23,625 nt of DNA from Plakobranchus ocellatus (Eukaryota > Mollusca > Gastropoda > Plakobranchidae), in the NCBI GenBank assembly GCA_019648995.1, contig BLXT01000362.1, positions 83,110 through 106,734 on the forward strand. The letters run 5' to 3'. The notes under the pieces were generated by a model that worked only from the letters and a program-made list of their open reading frames with translations, made no database searches and was not told the DNA's origin. Positions 1 to 10,700 of this stretch are shown here, one piece after another. The stretch's first letter is position 1. Every line of letters begins with the position of its first letter. A program made the translations under genes and the position numbers.

Positions 1-24
1 GGGGGGGGGGGGGGGGGGGGGGGG
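1..24. repeat. poly-G run at left edge
   Basis: The window opens with 24 consecutive G. Together with the poly-G run at the right edge, this suggests that the contig ends at homopolymers that stopped assembly or were mis-sequenced. A genuine poly(dG) tract is also possible. Confidence 0.9.
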
Positions 25-45
25 ATCAAAATGTCCCAAAAAGAA

Positions 46-66
46 GTGTAAGATTATATTTGAACA
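46..66 (+). repeat. dispersed 21-bp word, copy 1
   Basis: These 21 bases are identical to 17260-17280 and a looser version begins at 17136. In each case a C-rich run follows (for example AAGCCCCC here). This suggests fragments of a dispersed repeat family that I cannot name. Confidence 0.5.
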
Positions 67-837
67 AGCCCCCTTTGTATAGAAAATCGGTCAGAAATCT
101 ACTGGAGTTAGATGTTGGTATGGCTTTCAAAACTTTTTGTTTGTCCGTCCTTATGAAAATAGTTTTTGATTTTCCGACACATCGCGAAATCTATTATGAT
201 GTACGACATCATGTAAAGCCTAAAACAAGCAGGTTTAGGAACATCCCTGGGTGAACTAAGCTTTTACAGTAATTGTAGTACTTGCAGCTACATCATATCA
301 CAGCTGAGTGAGAAGCCTATACATTACATAATCCTGATCAGGATTTTGACCTGTAGTTTTATTTGTGCTTTGTGGAAAATGTGTACCTCAAATTATATAC
401 CTTTATTAATCTGTTTTGTCGCAGGCATGCTTTCGCCGAATTCATAGCACACTGAATCAAAATTATTTAAATATTTAATTTTAGCGGTTTGAATTTTCTG
501 ATAAAAAAACAAACGAACAATTTAGTAGAGGCTGCATTCTTCTTTTCTTTGATTTATCAATAGGAGAAAGAAGGAGCAGCAAAAAGAGTTGTTTTTTTCT
601 ATTCGCCTCAGTGTCTGTCACTCAGGTAGCACAGGCTCACACACTTCCTCTCAGGCTTTTGTTTTTTAATCGTGATTAGAATACTCTTTTAACGGCAGTT
701 TCTGTACAGAATCCACATCCCACGATTTCCAGTTTGCCCGTCCATCCCATTTGCTTTTCCAGGCTATTAATAGATAAGGTTTCTCCACTTTATCGAGAGG
801 ATTTCTCTTCTGTGATGACTAAATAATGGACTTGACC

Positions 838-839
<2 letters not shown>

Positions 840-899
<60 letters not shown>
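840..899. repeat. (GA)n microsatellite
   Basis: An uninterrupted GA dinucleotide tract of about 60 bp, followed by a short purine-rich stretch (CAAAAGAAAAAA). It creates a spurious Arg-Glu open frame. Confidence 0.97.
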
Positions 900-901
<2 letters not shown>

Positions 902-1365
902 AAAAGAAAAAAAAAAAGACAACAGGTAAGATCAATATAAAAATAAAATTACAGTCAGATTTTTGTTTAAGTGGATTCAATTTTATTCATCACTATTTTT
1001 TCCCGAAATGACAAAATTCTATATATAATGTATGCAGACTTTAAAAAGTGACACGGAAAGTTATGATTTGTTTTCTTTACCAGGAAAAATTTGTACTTTT
1101 TAAAGCACTATAGATGTCTGAAAATGCAGGTCGATAATAACTTTCATTCACTCGATTAGATAGGAATTAAAATGACCTTTATGAATGCGTGTGTAAGTTT
1201 GTGAGTGTCTGTGTGTGTGGGATGCGGGGAAGAGGAAGGGAGTTTATGGTGGCATCGGGGGTAGTATCAGATGTCACATAAAATTTAATTTTACACTTTA
1301 CCATGTCGAAAAATATTAACTTTGAACTTCAAAACAATGACTGGTACTGGTAGCGATATATGTGT

Positions 1366-1500
<135 letters not shown>

Positions 1501-1608
1501 CACATTTTAGTACATGAGTGCGTGTACATATTTTGTAGATATTTAGATGCTGAATAATTCAGTCTTAATAATCTTAAATTTAAAGTTCTTGGAGGACATC
1601 AATAGTAT

Positions 1609-1614
1609 TTTATT
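1609..1614 (-). terminator. candidate polyadenylation signal of zinc-finger gene 1
   Basis: The minus strand reads AATAAA about 150 bp past the stop codon of the zinc-finger gene. It is the nearest canonical signal downstream. AATAAA is common by chance in AT-rich DNA, so this is tentative. Confidence 0.4.
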
Positions 1615-1766
1615 GTTAAGAAAATTCGAAATGGTGGGTGACAAAAGCTAAGTTGATCGAACTTGCAATATGAACATTAGTATAGAATATGCCGTGAGAA
1701 ATTGGTTAGGCAACAATAATATAACAAACAAAGAAACTGGAAAAGTGTAAACATCAACCACTGTAG

Positions 1767-3224
1767 TTACTTGTGTTGACTCAAGAAATGCGCCATAAAG
1801 TCGTATTTGTCAGCGGCCATTTTGCCACACATGTTGCAACGCCGGACGTCCATTTTGTCGTGCATGCAACGATGCAAGTAATACATGGCCGGATCATTGA
1901 ATACAATACAACAATAATCACATGATTTGACATCATCACGTGACATGAGATGCTGCATGATATCCGGTGCAGTGAAATCCACCAAAGAGACGCGCGAGTT
2001 GGTACGCACCAGCCCGGTCATTGTGAGTCCACTGTCGCCGACCCCACCTCCTCCTCGCAAGTGATGGTTGCCGTTTTGGGCAGCAATACCACCATTGCTG
2101 TGGGAACCCGATCCTATGAACCTACCGAGATCGTCGAGAGACATGTTTTGGTTGTTGTTGTTGTGCTGTGTGGCTGTTGTTGATGGTGCAGTTCTTCCTG
2201 CTGTCCATTTTCTTGTAACAGGACCAGACAGTCTCCTTCCTGTTGGCCCATTTTCACCATTCAGCTGGTCGATAGCATTGTCTCCAAACTCGTCGCTGCC
2301 TTCGGCGTTAGAAATTTCGATTTGGTCATCATTGTCTTCTTCTCCGTCCATGGGTTCTGACTTAACGTCCGATAACAAACCATCTTTAGCTCTTGTATAT
2401 GGTGGTGACGTGGCAGATAAAAGCTCTGATGTTTCCCCTGTGTTGAGCCTAGAACGGCCTCGCCCTGTTGCCCATCCTCTTCCTCTTCCCCGTCCTCTGC
2501 TTCGCGCACCCCTTCTCCCCGAATACGAACCTCTGCTATTAGAGGATCCGTGAAAACTAACCATAGAAAGCGAGGAAAACATGTCACCTCTCATATTGGC
2601 CGGCATCTGGCGCCCTTCTCTCACCACGTGCTGCAAAACATGGGCTTCTAGTCGAGGACGTCGGCAGAAGCCCATCCCGCAAAAGTTACAAAAGAAAGGC
2701 TTTTCTCCCGTGTGAACGCGTTTGTGTACGGTGAGGTGTGAAGACTGGGCAAAACGTTTGTGGCATATGTGGCAAGCGTAAGGCTTCTCCCCAGTATGTG
2801 TCCTCTTGTGGATGATTAGATGTGCTTTCTGGGTGAACCGCTTTCCGCACACGTGACATGGGAATGGTCTGTTGCTGGAGGTATATCTATCAAATCTCGG
2901 CTGTGACATGTTCACTTCTACCACATCAGTCTCCTCTCTTGAAACTGAATTTGACGGCAGGGGCTGAGGAGATTGCATTGTGCTATCTTTCAGATTTGCT
3001 GCTGTCTCATCTTCATTGTATTCATCGCAGTTTTCTTCATTTTCATCAATAGCAGTATCGGTGTCCCCAGCAACAGCCTCCTGCAATGAGGGGGGCAAAT
3101 CGACAACGGCTGCGGCGTCTTCATCTTCCGGCACTTGAGCAAGAAGTTCAAAGGTGGAAGGGTCAAGCGTCATGGGCTCGGAAGCGAACAGTTGGTCAGC
3201 GCTGTCATCGTCTTTGGTCGCCAT
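1767..3224 (-). CDS. Ikaros/Hunchback-like C2H2 zinc-finger transcription factor
   Basis: This is a 485-residue protein from one uninterrupted exon, probably a nuclear DNA-binding regulator. Residues 1-100 are acidic and low in complexity. Three C2H2 fingers follow: C123/C126/H139/H143, C151/C154/H167/H171 and C179/C182/H195/H199, joined by canonical TGEKP linkers at 144-148 and 172-176. Residues 231-258 are RG-rich. VKSE at 287-290 fits the SUMO consensus, and RRLSGP at 330-335 is a PKA or 14-3-3-like motif. Residues 435-484 carry two more fingers (C435/C438/H451/H455 and C463/C466/H479/H484). Their F-x-D, MY-x-(I/L)H, CNMCG and DKYDF signatures match the C-terminal dimerisation fingers of Ikaros-family proteins and, less closely, of Hunchback. 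Three N-terminal plus two C-terminal fingers is an Ikaros-type (Pegasus-like) layout. The ATG at 3224 sits in a good context (AACAGCATGG), 17 nt after a likely splice acceptor. The family call is firm for C2H2 and inferred for Ikaros/Hunchback affinity. Confidence 0.9.
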   Translation of the reverse strand: MATKDDDSADQLFASEPMTLDPSTFELLAQVPEDEDAAAVVDLPPSLQEAVAGDTDTAIDENEENCDEYNEDETAANLKDSTMQSPQPLPSNSVSREETDVVEVNMSQPRFDRYTSSNRPFPCHVCGKRFTQKAHLIIHKRTHTGEKPYACHICHKRFAQSSHLTVHKRVHTGEKPFFCNFCGMGFCRRPRLEAHVLQHVVREGRQMPANMRGDMFSSLSMVSFHGSSNSRGSYSGRRGARSRGRGRGRGWATGRGRSRLNTGETSELLSATSPPYTRAKDGLLSDVKSEPMDGEEDNDDQIEISNAEGSDEFGDNAIDQLNGENGPTGRRLSGPVTRKWTAGRTAPSTTATQHNNNNQNMSLDDLGRFIGSGSHSNGGIAAQNGNHHLRGGGGVGDSGLTMTGLVRTNSRVSLVDFTAPDIMQHLMSRDDVKSCDYCCIVFNDPAMYYLHRCMHDKMDVRRCNMCGKMAADKYDFMAHFLSQHK

Positions 3225-3241
3225 GCTGTTCCTTGTTTTAT

Positions 3242-3243
3242 CT
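3242..3243 (-). other. probable 3' splice site upstream of zinc-finger gene 1 start
   Basis: On the minus strand the sequence reads CTTTATACACAG just upstream of the start codon, a pyrimidine-containing acceptor. The exon would begin at 3241, leaving 17 nt of 5' UTR before the ATG. This implies a non-coding first exon further right and argues against gene 1 being a recent intronless retrocopy. No donor was assigned. Confidence 0.5.
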
Positions 3244-3334
3244 GTGTATAAAGTGATAAAACATATGTACTAAAGAAATATACATTCGTCCCCTAGTTTT
3301 TTTGTTTTTTTTTCCCACGGTTTTTGTGCTTTTT

Positions 3335-3365
3335 TGTTTGTTTGTTTGTTTGTTTGTTTGTTTTT
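3335..3365. repeat. (TTTG)n microsatellite
   Basis: About seven tandem TTTG units, flanked by T-rich sequence on both sides. Confidence 0.9.
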
Positions 3366-4907
3366 GTATACTTTTCAAGAAATAGTTATTATTTATGTTT
3401 GTTTCTTTTTAGTCTGGACGCCGTTTTACGTATAATTTTTTTAAGTTCAGCAAAAAAACAAGCATGACCGACGAATATATATATCGATAGATAGTGCTTT
3501 CAGTTACTATTGATTTTTAAAATCACCTTTACAAAGCTAGATTCCTCAAAAATATCACATCCATATCCATTTAATCTGAATGTTTCATGAACGCTTTGTT
3601 TCTCTGCCATGTGATGAAGAAAACGATAAGACTGTTCGTAGGCTAATGTTTTCAAGTTAAGGCCCAAGTTGCGGGTATGCGTGTGCGACGACAAGTATAA
3701 CTAGATAGGCTAGGTTAATGCCTCCAAACTTTACAAAATAAGTAGGCCTAATCTAGGCTCACAGCATATGAATTAAATTATGCATTGATCTAGCATGGAT
3801 AAATGAAATACAAAGAGCCCTTTTATAATGTTGCCATTGCATACAACAAAAAGTTAGGATTACTTAATTAAATCGTTTCTATTTACCTAGCGCATGACCC
3901 TTGAGCGTGGTGGATGCGTGTATGTAAATAACAAGAACAATTAACCACCAGCTCAAACAAATCGAAACAAAATGTAAACATCACATAGTAGACCTACATT
4001 AAAACGATTCGTTTTCATTATGGCTTCATCAGTACACTAGCATGTAACAAAGTGTGTGCATATTTGGCACTAATGGCTATACTGATACCCACTCAATGGC
4101 ATGTAACGTTTGAGGCCTTATTATCATTACCCTTCAAAAAACCATCGCCACCCATGCTCCAATCAGCGGTTTTTGGTGTATATGGAAATGCTAGTAAAGA
4201 CATCGTGTAAGCCAACACTTGGACAGTGTGTGATCATTTATTTGTATTGGAATCATTTGTAGCCTATTATAGCGTAAGTATGGAACATTTGTTGACAACA
4301 GTACATGTCTTAATACCAGTCAAATTTAGATTCAGATACATTATCGTAACTTGTTGCTGTGATGAGAGTCAGCACAAGGGGAAATGTTTAAAATATGGGG
4401 CAAATGCTTTTTGTTAACGGAATGTCAGTATATAGTGCCTAAATTATTTTAAATAATATATTTTGTCATAGATAAACCAAACAGGCCCTAAGCTTAAAAT
4501 TGATTTACATAGCAAAGATGGGAGAATCAAACAGATTCAAGATAACTAGAGCACAGTTTAAATGGTGGCAAACGAATTATAAAATAAAAAAAAATTCGAA
4601 AAAATGCTTTTATGAAAGATAGAGCCAAGTCTTTTCGTCAAAATTAAAATAAAATTATATCATTGTATTTATAATCGACAAGTGTGAATGCTAGACAAAG
4701 AGTAGGCCTAATCATTTCAAATAGCCAAGAGACAACGCTGGTCTGTTTGTAAGGGGACACTTAAAACTTTAATGGAAGGAAGGGAATTAAAGTGTTGAAC
4801 GGGACAATCATTTAAATTACAAGACTTGACCTTTTGCTCCCCGGTTGTCTGTAGTTAGACGAAGGCAATTCCCCTCTAAAAGACATCTGCTGAATTTAAT
4901 GTTCAAG

Positions 4908-4964
4908 ACAGGGCCGGATCCAGGAACGGGGGAGGGTGTGTGTGTGGGCAAGAGGAGGGGGGAT
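4908..4964. repeat. possible decayed dispersed-repeat fragment
   Basis: The segment begins AGGGCCGGATCCAGGAACGG and runs into an interrupted G-rich tract with a short GT repeat. It is GC-rich against an AT-rich background, and the GGCCGGATCCAG word followed by a G-run resembles edges of dispersed repeats seen in marine invertebrate genomes. That resemblance is from memory and unverified. Confidence 0.25.
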
Positions 4965-5442
4965 GTTGATTACGTATTATTTTGGTGCCAGCAGAGGCCA
5001 CATCTTTACTCTCAAATTGCAAAAATTCTTCAGCTTTTTAGGGAGGTGGCTTTTGAAGATGCATTTAAAAGATTTGTTAAATTTATCAGCTAGCTCCTAT
5101 TGCATAATTTCAGTAGCCTAATTTTGATTTTAATCAATGCCATCTTTGGGCTAGATAACCAGTCCTATTTTCTGCATATTTGGTAAAACTATAGGCCTAG
5201 GCAAGGTGATAGTTTCGAGCTCTCAATTCATCATTATTTGTTCGCCGTGTCATATTGCAATCAGCGCAAAAAAAAAAAATCCTCTTTGTGTAAGAAAAAT
5301 ATACTGCTTCACTAAAGCCTAAATTTCCTCAATGTTATCATTCAAAACAATGCCTTGACAGTAAATCAAAATGGTTTTGTAGGCTACTCAAATTACTGCT
5401 TTTTTTTTTATTTTAACTGTAATAAAAAAAATAAAAAAAACA

Positions 5443-5476
5443 TCTAAATCTAGAGATCTAGAGATCTAGATCTAGA
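5443..5476. repeat. palindromic TCTAGA/AGATCT cluster
   Basis: Overlapping TCTAGA and AGATCT hexamers, themselves palindromes, are packed into about 34 bp. Isolated AGATCTAG words recur elsewhere in the window (for example around 5773, 7858 and 8898). Confidence 0.75.
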
Positions 5477-5532
5477 AAGATACAGAACGAAAATAACTGC
5501 GACTTTGAAATTAAAAAGGTTTTTCCCCTAGA

Positions 5533-5600
5533 GCGCGTTTAGCGTTGCGCGTGTCACCTCACATGCGATTGCTCGGTGTTTCTCGATAGCATAAAATTCG
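5533..5600. promoter_or_regulatory. CpG-rich patch, possible promoter or first exon
   Basis: Nine CpG dinucleotides fall within about 68 bp, including GAGCGCG and TTGCGCGTG, in otherwise CpG-poor AT-rich sequence. It lies between two divergent genes, where the zinc-finger gene's missing 5' UTR exon and promoter might be. No initiator or splice donor is assigned. Confidence 0.3.
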
Positions 5601-6831
5601 TTTACTTAAATGTTATTATTTTCGGAAACAGAACAATCTAGATTCGAGATTCTCAGTGTGAAACCATGGTGCTCATGAGAGTATGTATTATATCAGTACA
5701 TGTCCTGATTCAACGGGATGTTACTGTGCGATTTTTCATATTGTATTTTGCTAGTTGTTTCCCTTGATTGTAGATCTAGGTTTCATTGCTGTATGAATAA
5801 TCATCGAGTCTAGTATCAGCACTATTGTTGCTTTCCTCTTTTTTTTTTTAATGAATGCTTTTTTTTTTTAATCACCTCCCATATGCCCATGTAAATTACA
5901 GTCATAGAATTGGTTCAGGTTTCGCACAATAAAGGCCTTTTGGTTTGATTTCTTACCGCCAACCGCTATCTATCATTTCTGTAGATAAGATCTAAGCATC
6001 TTTTGTTGTTGTCGTTAGCTGACTTACCTTAAATAAAAATCCAAATAAGAAATATTTACAAGCAAGGGATTATCTTGTTAATTTGCACTGTGGTCGTAGA
6101 TAATGCAGTTTTCAATGAACAAAAAAAATGAGCTGAAACGGTCGATTAAGTTTAAATGGTTGACGATGCTAGCTAGTTGTGGCTGGGCCTATACTCGTTT
6201 TCATTGTTCGCCGAACTTGGTTCTTTCTTTGCCGTTTTACATCGATGCGACGAGACATGCCATCTAGTGAGGAATGAGAATGAAAAGGGGAAGTTACTGA
6301 CAACGATACAAATTATCCTCTTTTCATTGCTCTGAAGACATCGACAGTATCATTGTCACAATTATCCTCAGAGTTTCAATTTTCAGCTACTGTTAATATA
6401 ATTATCGTTAACATTAATGAAAGCTAGATAATCTAAAGAAAATGGACACGGATAGTGTAACGTCATGCTACTGACATAGTTTTGAGAAAAAAATATTTAT
6501 GAGGATTAAAATGACTTTTATTTGTTTTATTTTATGTTAAACCGAGTTTTCATGTTATCACTATATTATTGTTGGTGACGTTGTTGTTTCTGTTCATGTA
6601 TGAATGTAATCATCATCATCTGTAGTAGTTGCAGTATTATCATGATTATTTTTGTTATTATTGTTGTTTTTGTCGTTGTTGTTGTATTGGTCATTTTTTT
6701 TTAATGGGCCATATTCGTGATTGGAGAAAGTGGACTAAAACAAGTGGAAAGAAATGAAAAGAAAGATAATACGCAACCATGAAATCTAAGTTTTTTAACT
6801 ACTATTATTTTGTTCTAAATCAGTCTTCAGA

Positions 6832-6843
6832 TCGTCTCTCTCT

Positions 6844-6891
<48 letters not shown>
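6832..6891. repeat. (CT)n(TA)n microsatellite
   Basis: A short CT run leads into about 45 bp of TA. It sits at the left edge of the three-copy tandem repeat and appears to replace the CT tract found at the equivalent position of the next copies. Confidence 0.95.
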
Positions 6892-6894
<3 letters not shown>

Positions 6895-6914
6895 TCTTCC
6901 CCATTTATTGTGAA

Positions 6915-7448
<534 letters not shown>

Positions 7449-7757
7449 GTTTTCCTTCAAACTGATTTATAATCTTTAATCACTAAAGTTAACGGCTCAA
7501 AAGCACATTCATTGTTAACACAATTGATGATGAGAAAGAAGAAACTTGTAAGATTGAAGAAGAAATCTGGAACAAGGAGAATGTGGTAAGGCGAGTTCAA
7601 GAAGGAGTAGACAATCTCAAGCTTCGGCCTAGTTCCAATATTCTCACCTCCCTTTACAACACACCTGAGTAAAGAACTAGGTCAACACAGGTGCGGATCT
7701 GTTTCTTTCAAAACGTCTGCTCAGTGTTGTCATTTTTCTACTTTGCAACTGATCAAA

Positions 7758-10700
7758 ATGGCGGTTCACACTGTCATAACCGTTTTCCTGGTTACGCTTT
7801 TGATAAATTATGGTAAATGTGTTTGATTTGAATACTGTATAGCCAAAGAATTAATTCAGATCTAGAATCAGACGTAGAGGATATCTATAACATTTGTTGG
7901 TTCAGTTCATAGGCCTTTTTTGCTTAAAGCCTTATAAATGTGTCTCACTTCCGCATGTGAGATAGATTCACACTTGGGAACCACTAGATCTATTTAATAT
8001 CAGCATATAATTCTTCCAATATTACCCTTCATTTCGTCAACAAGTAACGTAATGGAGATAACAATAAAGGTTTTCAGCTTCACAAAGGAAGTCAAAAGTT
8101 TTCTTTAATACGGGTGAAGAAATCTAACCAAAATTGTGTAGTCATGTATTTTAAAAGAGGAAAATTGGAAGGAACCAAGTGGCTAAAGAGGATATTTTGG
8201 AAAATAAATATGCAAATTTACTGAGCCCTGAGGTATTGAGCATCTTTTTTTTTTTTTTAAATTATGCTATCCGCTGGTACATAGCCAAAACTAGGGTTCA
8301 GAAGAAAAAATGGAAAAAAAGTTTCTAGGCCTTCTCAATTCCCACAAAATTGTGCATGCTGTCAGATAGACATGACATGGAATAAAACCATTGAAAAACT
8401 AAGATTGTATTTGCTGCAGTTGAAAAGTGTCACAAAAATGGTGAAAAGAATATTTCAGGTCCAAATTTAGTACAGGCTTTCTAGTGGGTGGCTAATACTT
8501 GGATCAATATAGTCAATAAAATCTAAACCTATACATAATTGTTCTTACAAACAGCAAGTGTAATCCTTTGAAAAGCTTCTCAAGCTCAAAGTCTTGCAGC
8601 AAAGTGATTGTTATATCTGCTCAGCCTCCCAATTGCCAATCTAGTTGAGTGAAGAGGCTGAGTTTAGGGACCATCATTGGCTTCACAAATAAATTTGTAA
8701 AAAATTGTCCCTTGAACTGAATGAAATAAAACAAAGACTGAAAGAAAGGGAAGCGATTATTTTGACCTTTACTGATGAAGAACGTCATAGCAGTTACATG
8801 TTGAAAGATTGTATAAAATAATGAAAACTTTTAATTGTGTGTATTATAAGCTTTTGAAATGATTTGTGATAATTATACTAAATTGCTATTCTAAAGGATC
8901 TAGATCTGCTATAAATAAAAAATTTCAAGATCTTAAAGTCAGAGGGAATAAAAATGGCCTTTTTACAATATGTAATCTCTAGACTCATTCTTTAACTGCC
9001 TATCTGTTCTACACTATGTTGCTGGTTTTGATGGATAGGAAATCATGGATTGATTAAGATTTTTTTTTTTTAAGACTATAGCGCTACCTTTGTGAAGGCA
9101 AGGTATTTTATGATTACACCAGTCTGCAATACAAAGGATACTTTTTTTAAGTTTGGTTTTTATCCATCAATGAAAGAATGAAACTTTTAACATTATAAAC
9201 TTTTATTTTTTAATTTTTTTTTCCATTACACTTTTTGTTTTCATTAAAGCAGAGACTGGTAGTGGTACATTAAAAAGGGGCATATGTGTGAGATACCATA
9301 ATGATTATCATAATTATTTGCTGCATAGCAACCATGTTAGCTTTTTTTTATTTTAGAGCTTAAGATAGTAAATTGTTATTTTATAAGAAGTATGAAGATA
9401 AAACATTCTAGTGTTATTTATAAATTTAAGTAGGCTCACTTTTTAATGTCATAAATAATATACATGTATATATATGTCCTTTCCCCCTTTTTTAGGGGGG
9501 GAGGGGGTGGGGGAGGTATGTGAAATGTGAATTCATAGAATTGGGAGTGGGATGAGAGAATATTAAATAAGAAATACAAATAATTTTGCTTCATGTTTTT
9601 CAAGAGAATAATTTTAACAATTACACAAAAAAAAATATTATTTTTGAGGAAATAAAATAAAAAAAGCTTTGATTCATAGTTTGAGTTACTGTGTGTGGAA
9701 ATGAGATACGCTATCCAGAGGCTTATTTTTTTTACTTATTAAATGTGCGACAACCATAGTAAATCGATCACAAGTGGCTATGGATATTAATTGGAGCCTT
9801 ATAATCAAACATTTTTTTTGTCCTAAAATGTAATCTAATTGGCATTGATGTCAATAGAGTAGAGGCTAAATATGACAAGGTTTTCACTCTTCGCCAGAGA
9901 CAGTTAGTTACACATGAGCAATTGCCAAAAGATGGACCCCAAAATTGTGTCACGTTTTTTACTGCATTTTGAAAAATAGAATCTCCAATTAGTAAAGGGA
10001 AAAGTGAAATTGAGTATCAGTGAGGTAATATTCATGCAGAATTGGATAGCAGGAGTAGATCAATGTAAAATTGGCCTGTGTCTCTTCACCTGGTGGTGAA
10101 TGAGCTTACTTTGTTGATGGGTGACCACTTTTTTTTGGTGATTCTGTCATCATAGTTATGTTCAAAACTTATTTGATTAATTTAGTCAGCATAGATGTAT
10201 CCAAAACTGATTTTTTAAACATATAGCAGTACTTCGTATGCCATTACACTCACAAAGTCAATGTATTGATGAGTTAAATTTTTTCAAATATAGGGCTTGT
10301 AGAAAATCTTTTGCACATAACTATGATGACAGCCCACATTTTGGCAAACCCTCATATAAGATTATCATGCTCAAAACTTCATTTTTCCAATATGTGACTT
10401 CTGACTCGTTTACTCAGGTTTAAATATTTAGTCAGTTATTTTGTATCAGCTTTGCCTAAATTTTTACTATTTTCTATTAATTATAAAATCTGTTGTTAAC
10501 CAAATTTTTTTCTTCCTTGCTATTTTTAGATGATGCCATCTTGTGTCATAGATGTATGAGCTCCATGGGAGGATGTGGCGACCATGTTGTCTGGCGCATG
10601 TATCCCTGGAGAGACTGTGGGAGCAGCTTTTGTGTCAAGGTCATAGAGAAAGTACCAGGTAAAACATAATAGAAAAGTTATATTTTAAGGATTCAGAGTT

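Noticed and set aside
826-1011. 61-codon open frame with an Arg-Glu repeat
   Set aside because: It is simply the translation of the GA microsatellite with unremarkable flanks.
2068-2553. 161-codon plus-strand open frame
   Set aside because: Antisense shadow of zinc-finger gene 1; Leu/Pro-rich with no domain, while the minus strand encodes perfect C2H2 fingers.
2261-2587. 108-codon minus-strand open frame inside the zinc-finger gene
   Set aside because: Alternative-frame shadow of the acidic and RG-rich coding segment; no family features.
4845-5121. Overlapping 82- and 61-codon plus-strand open frames
   Set aside because: They overlap a G-rich repeat-like patch, have no domain or splice support, and disagree on frame.
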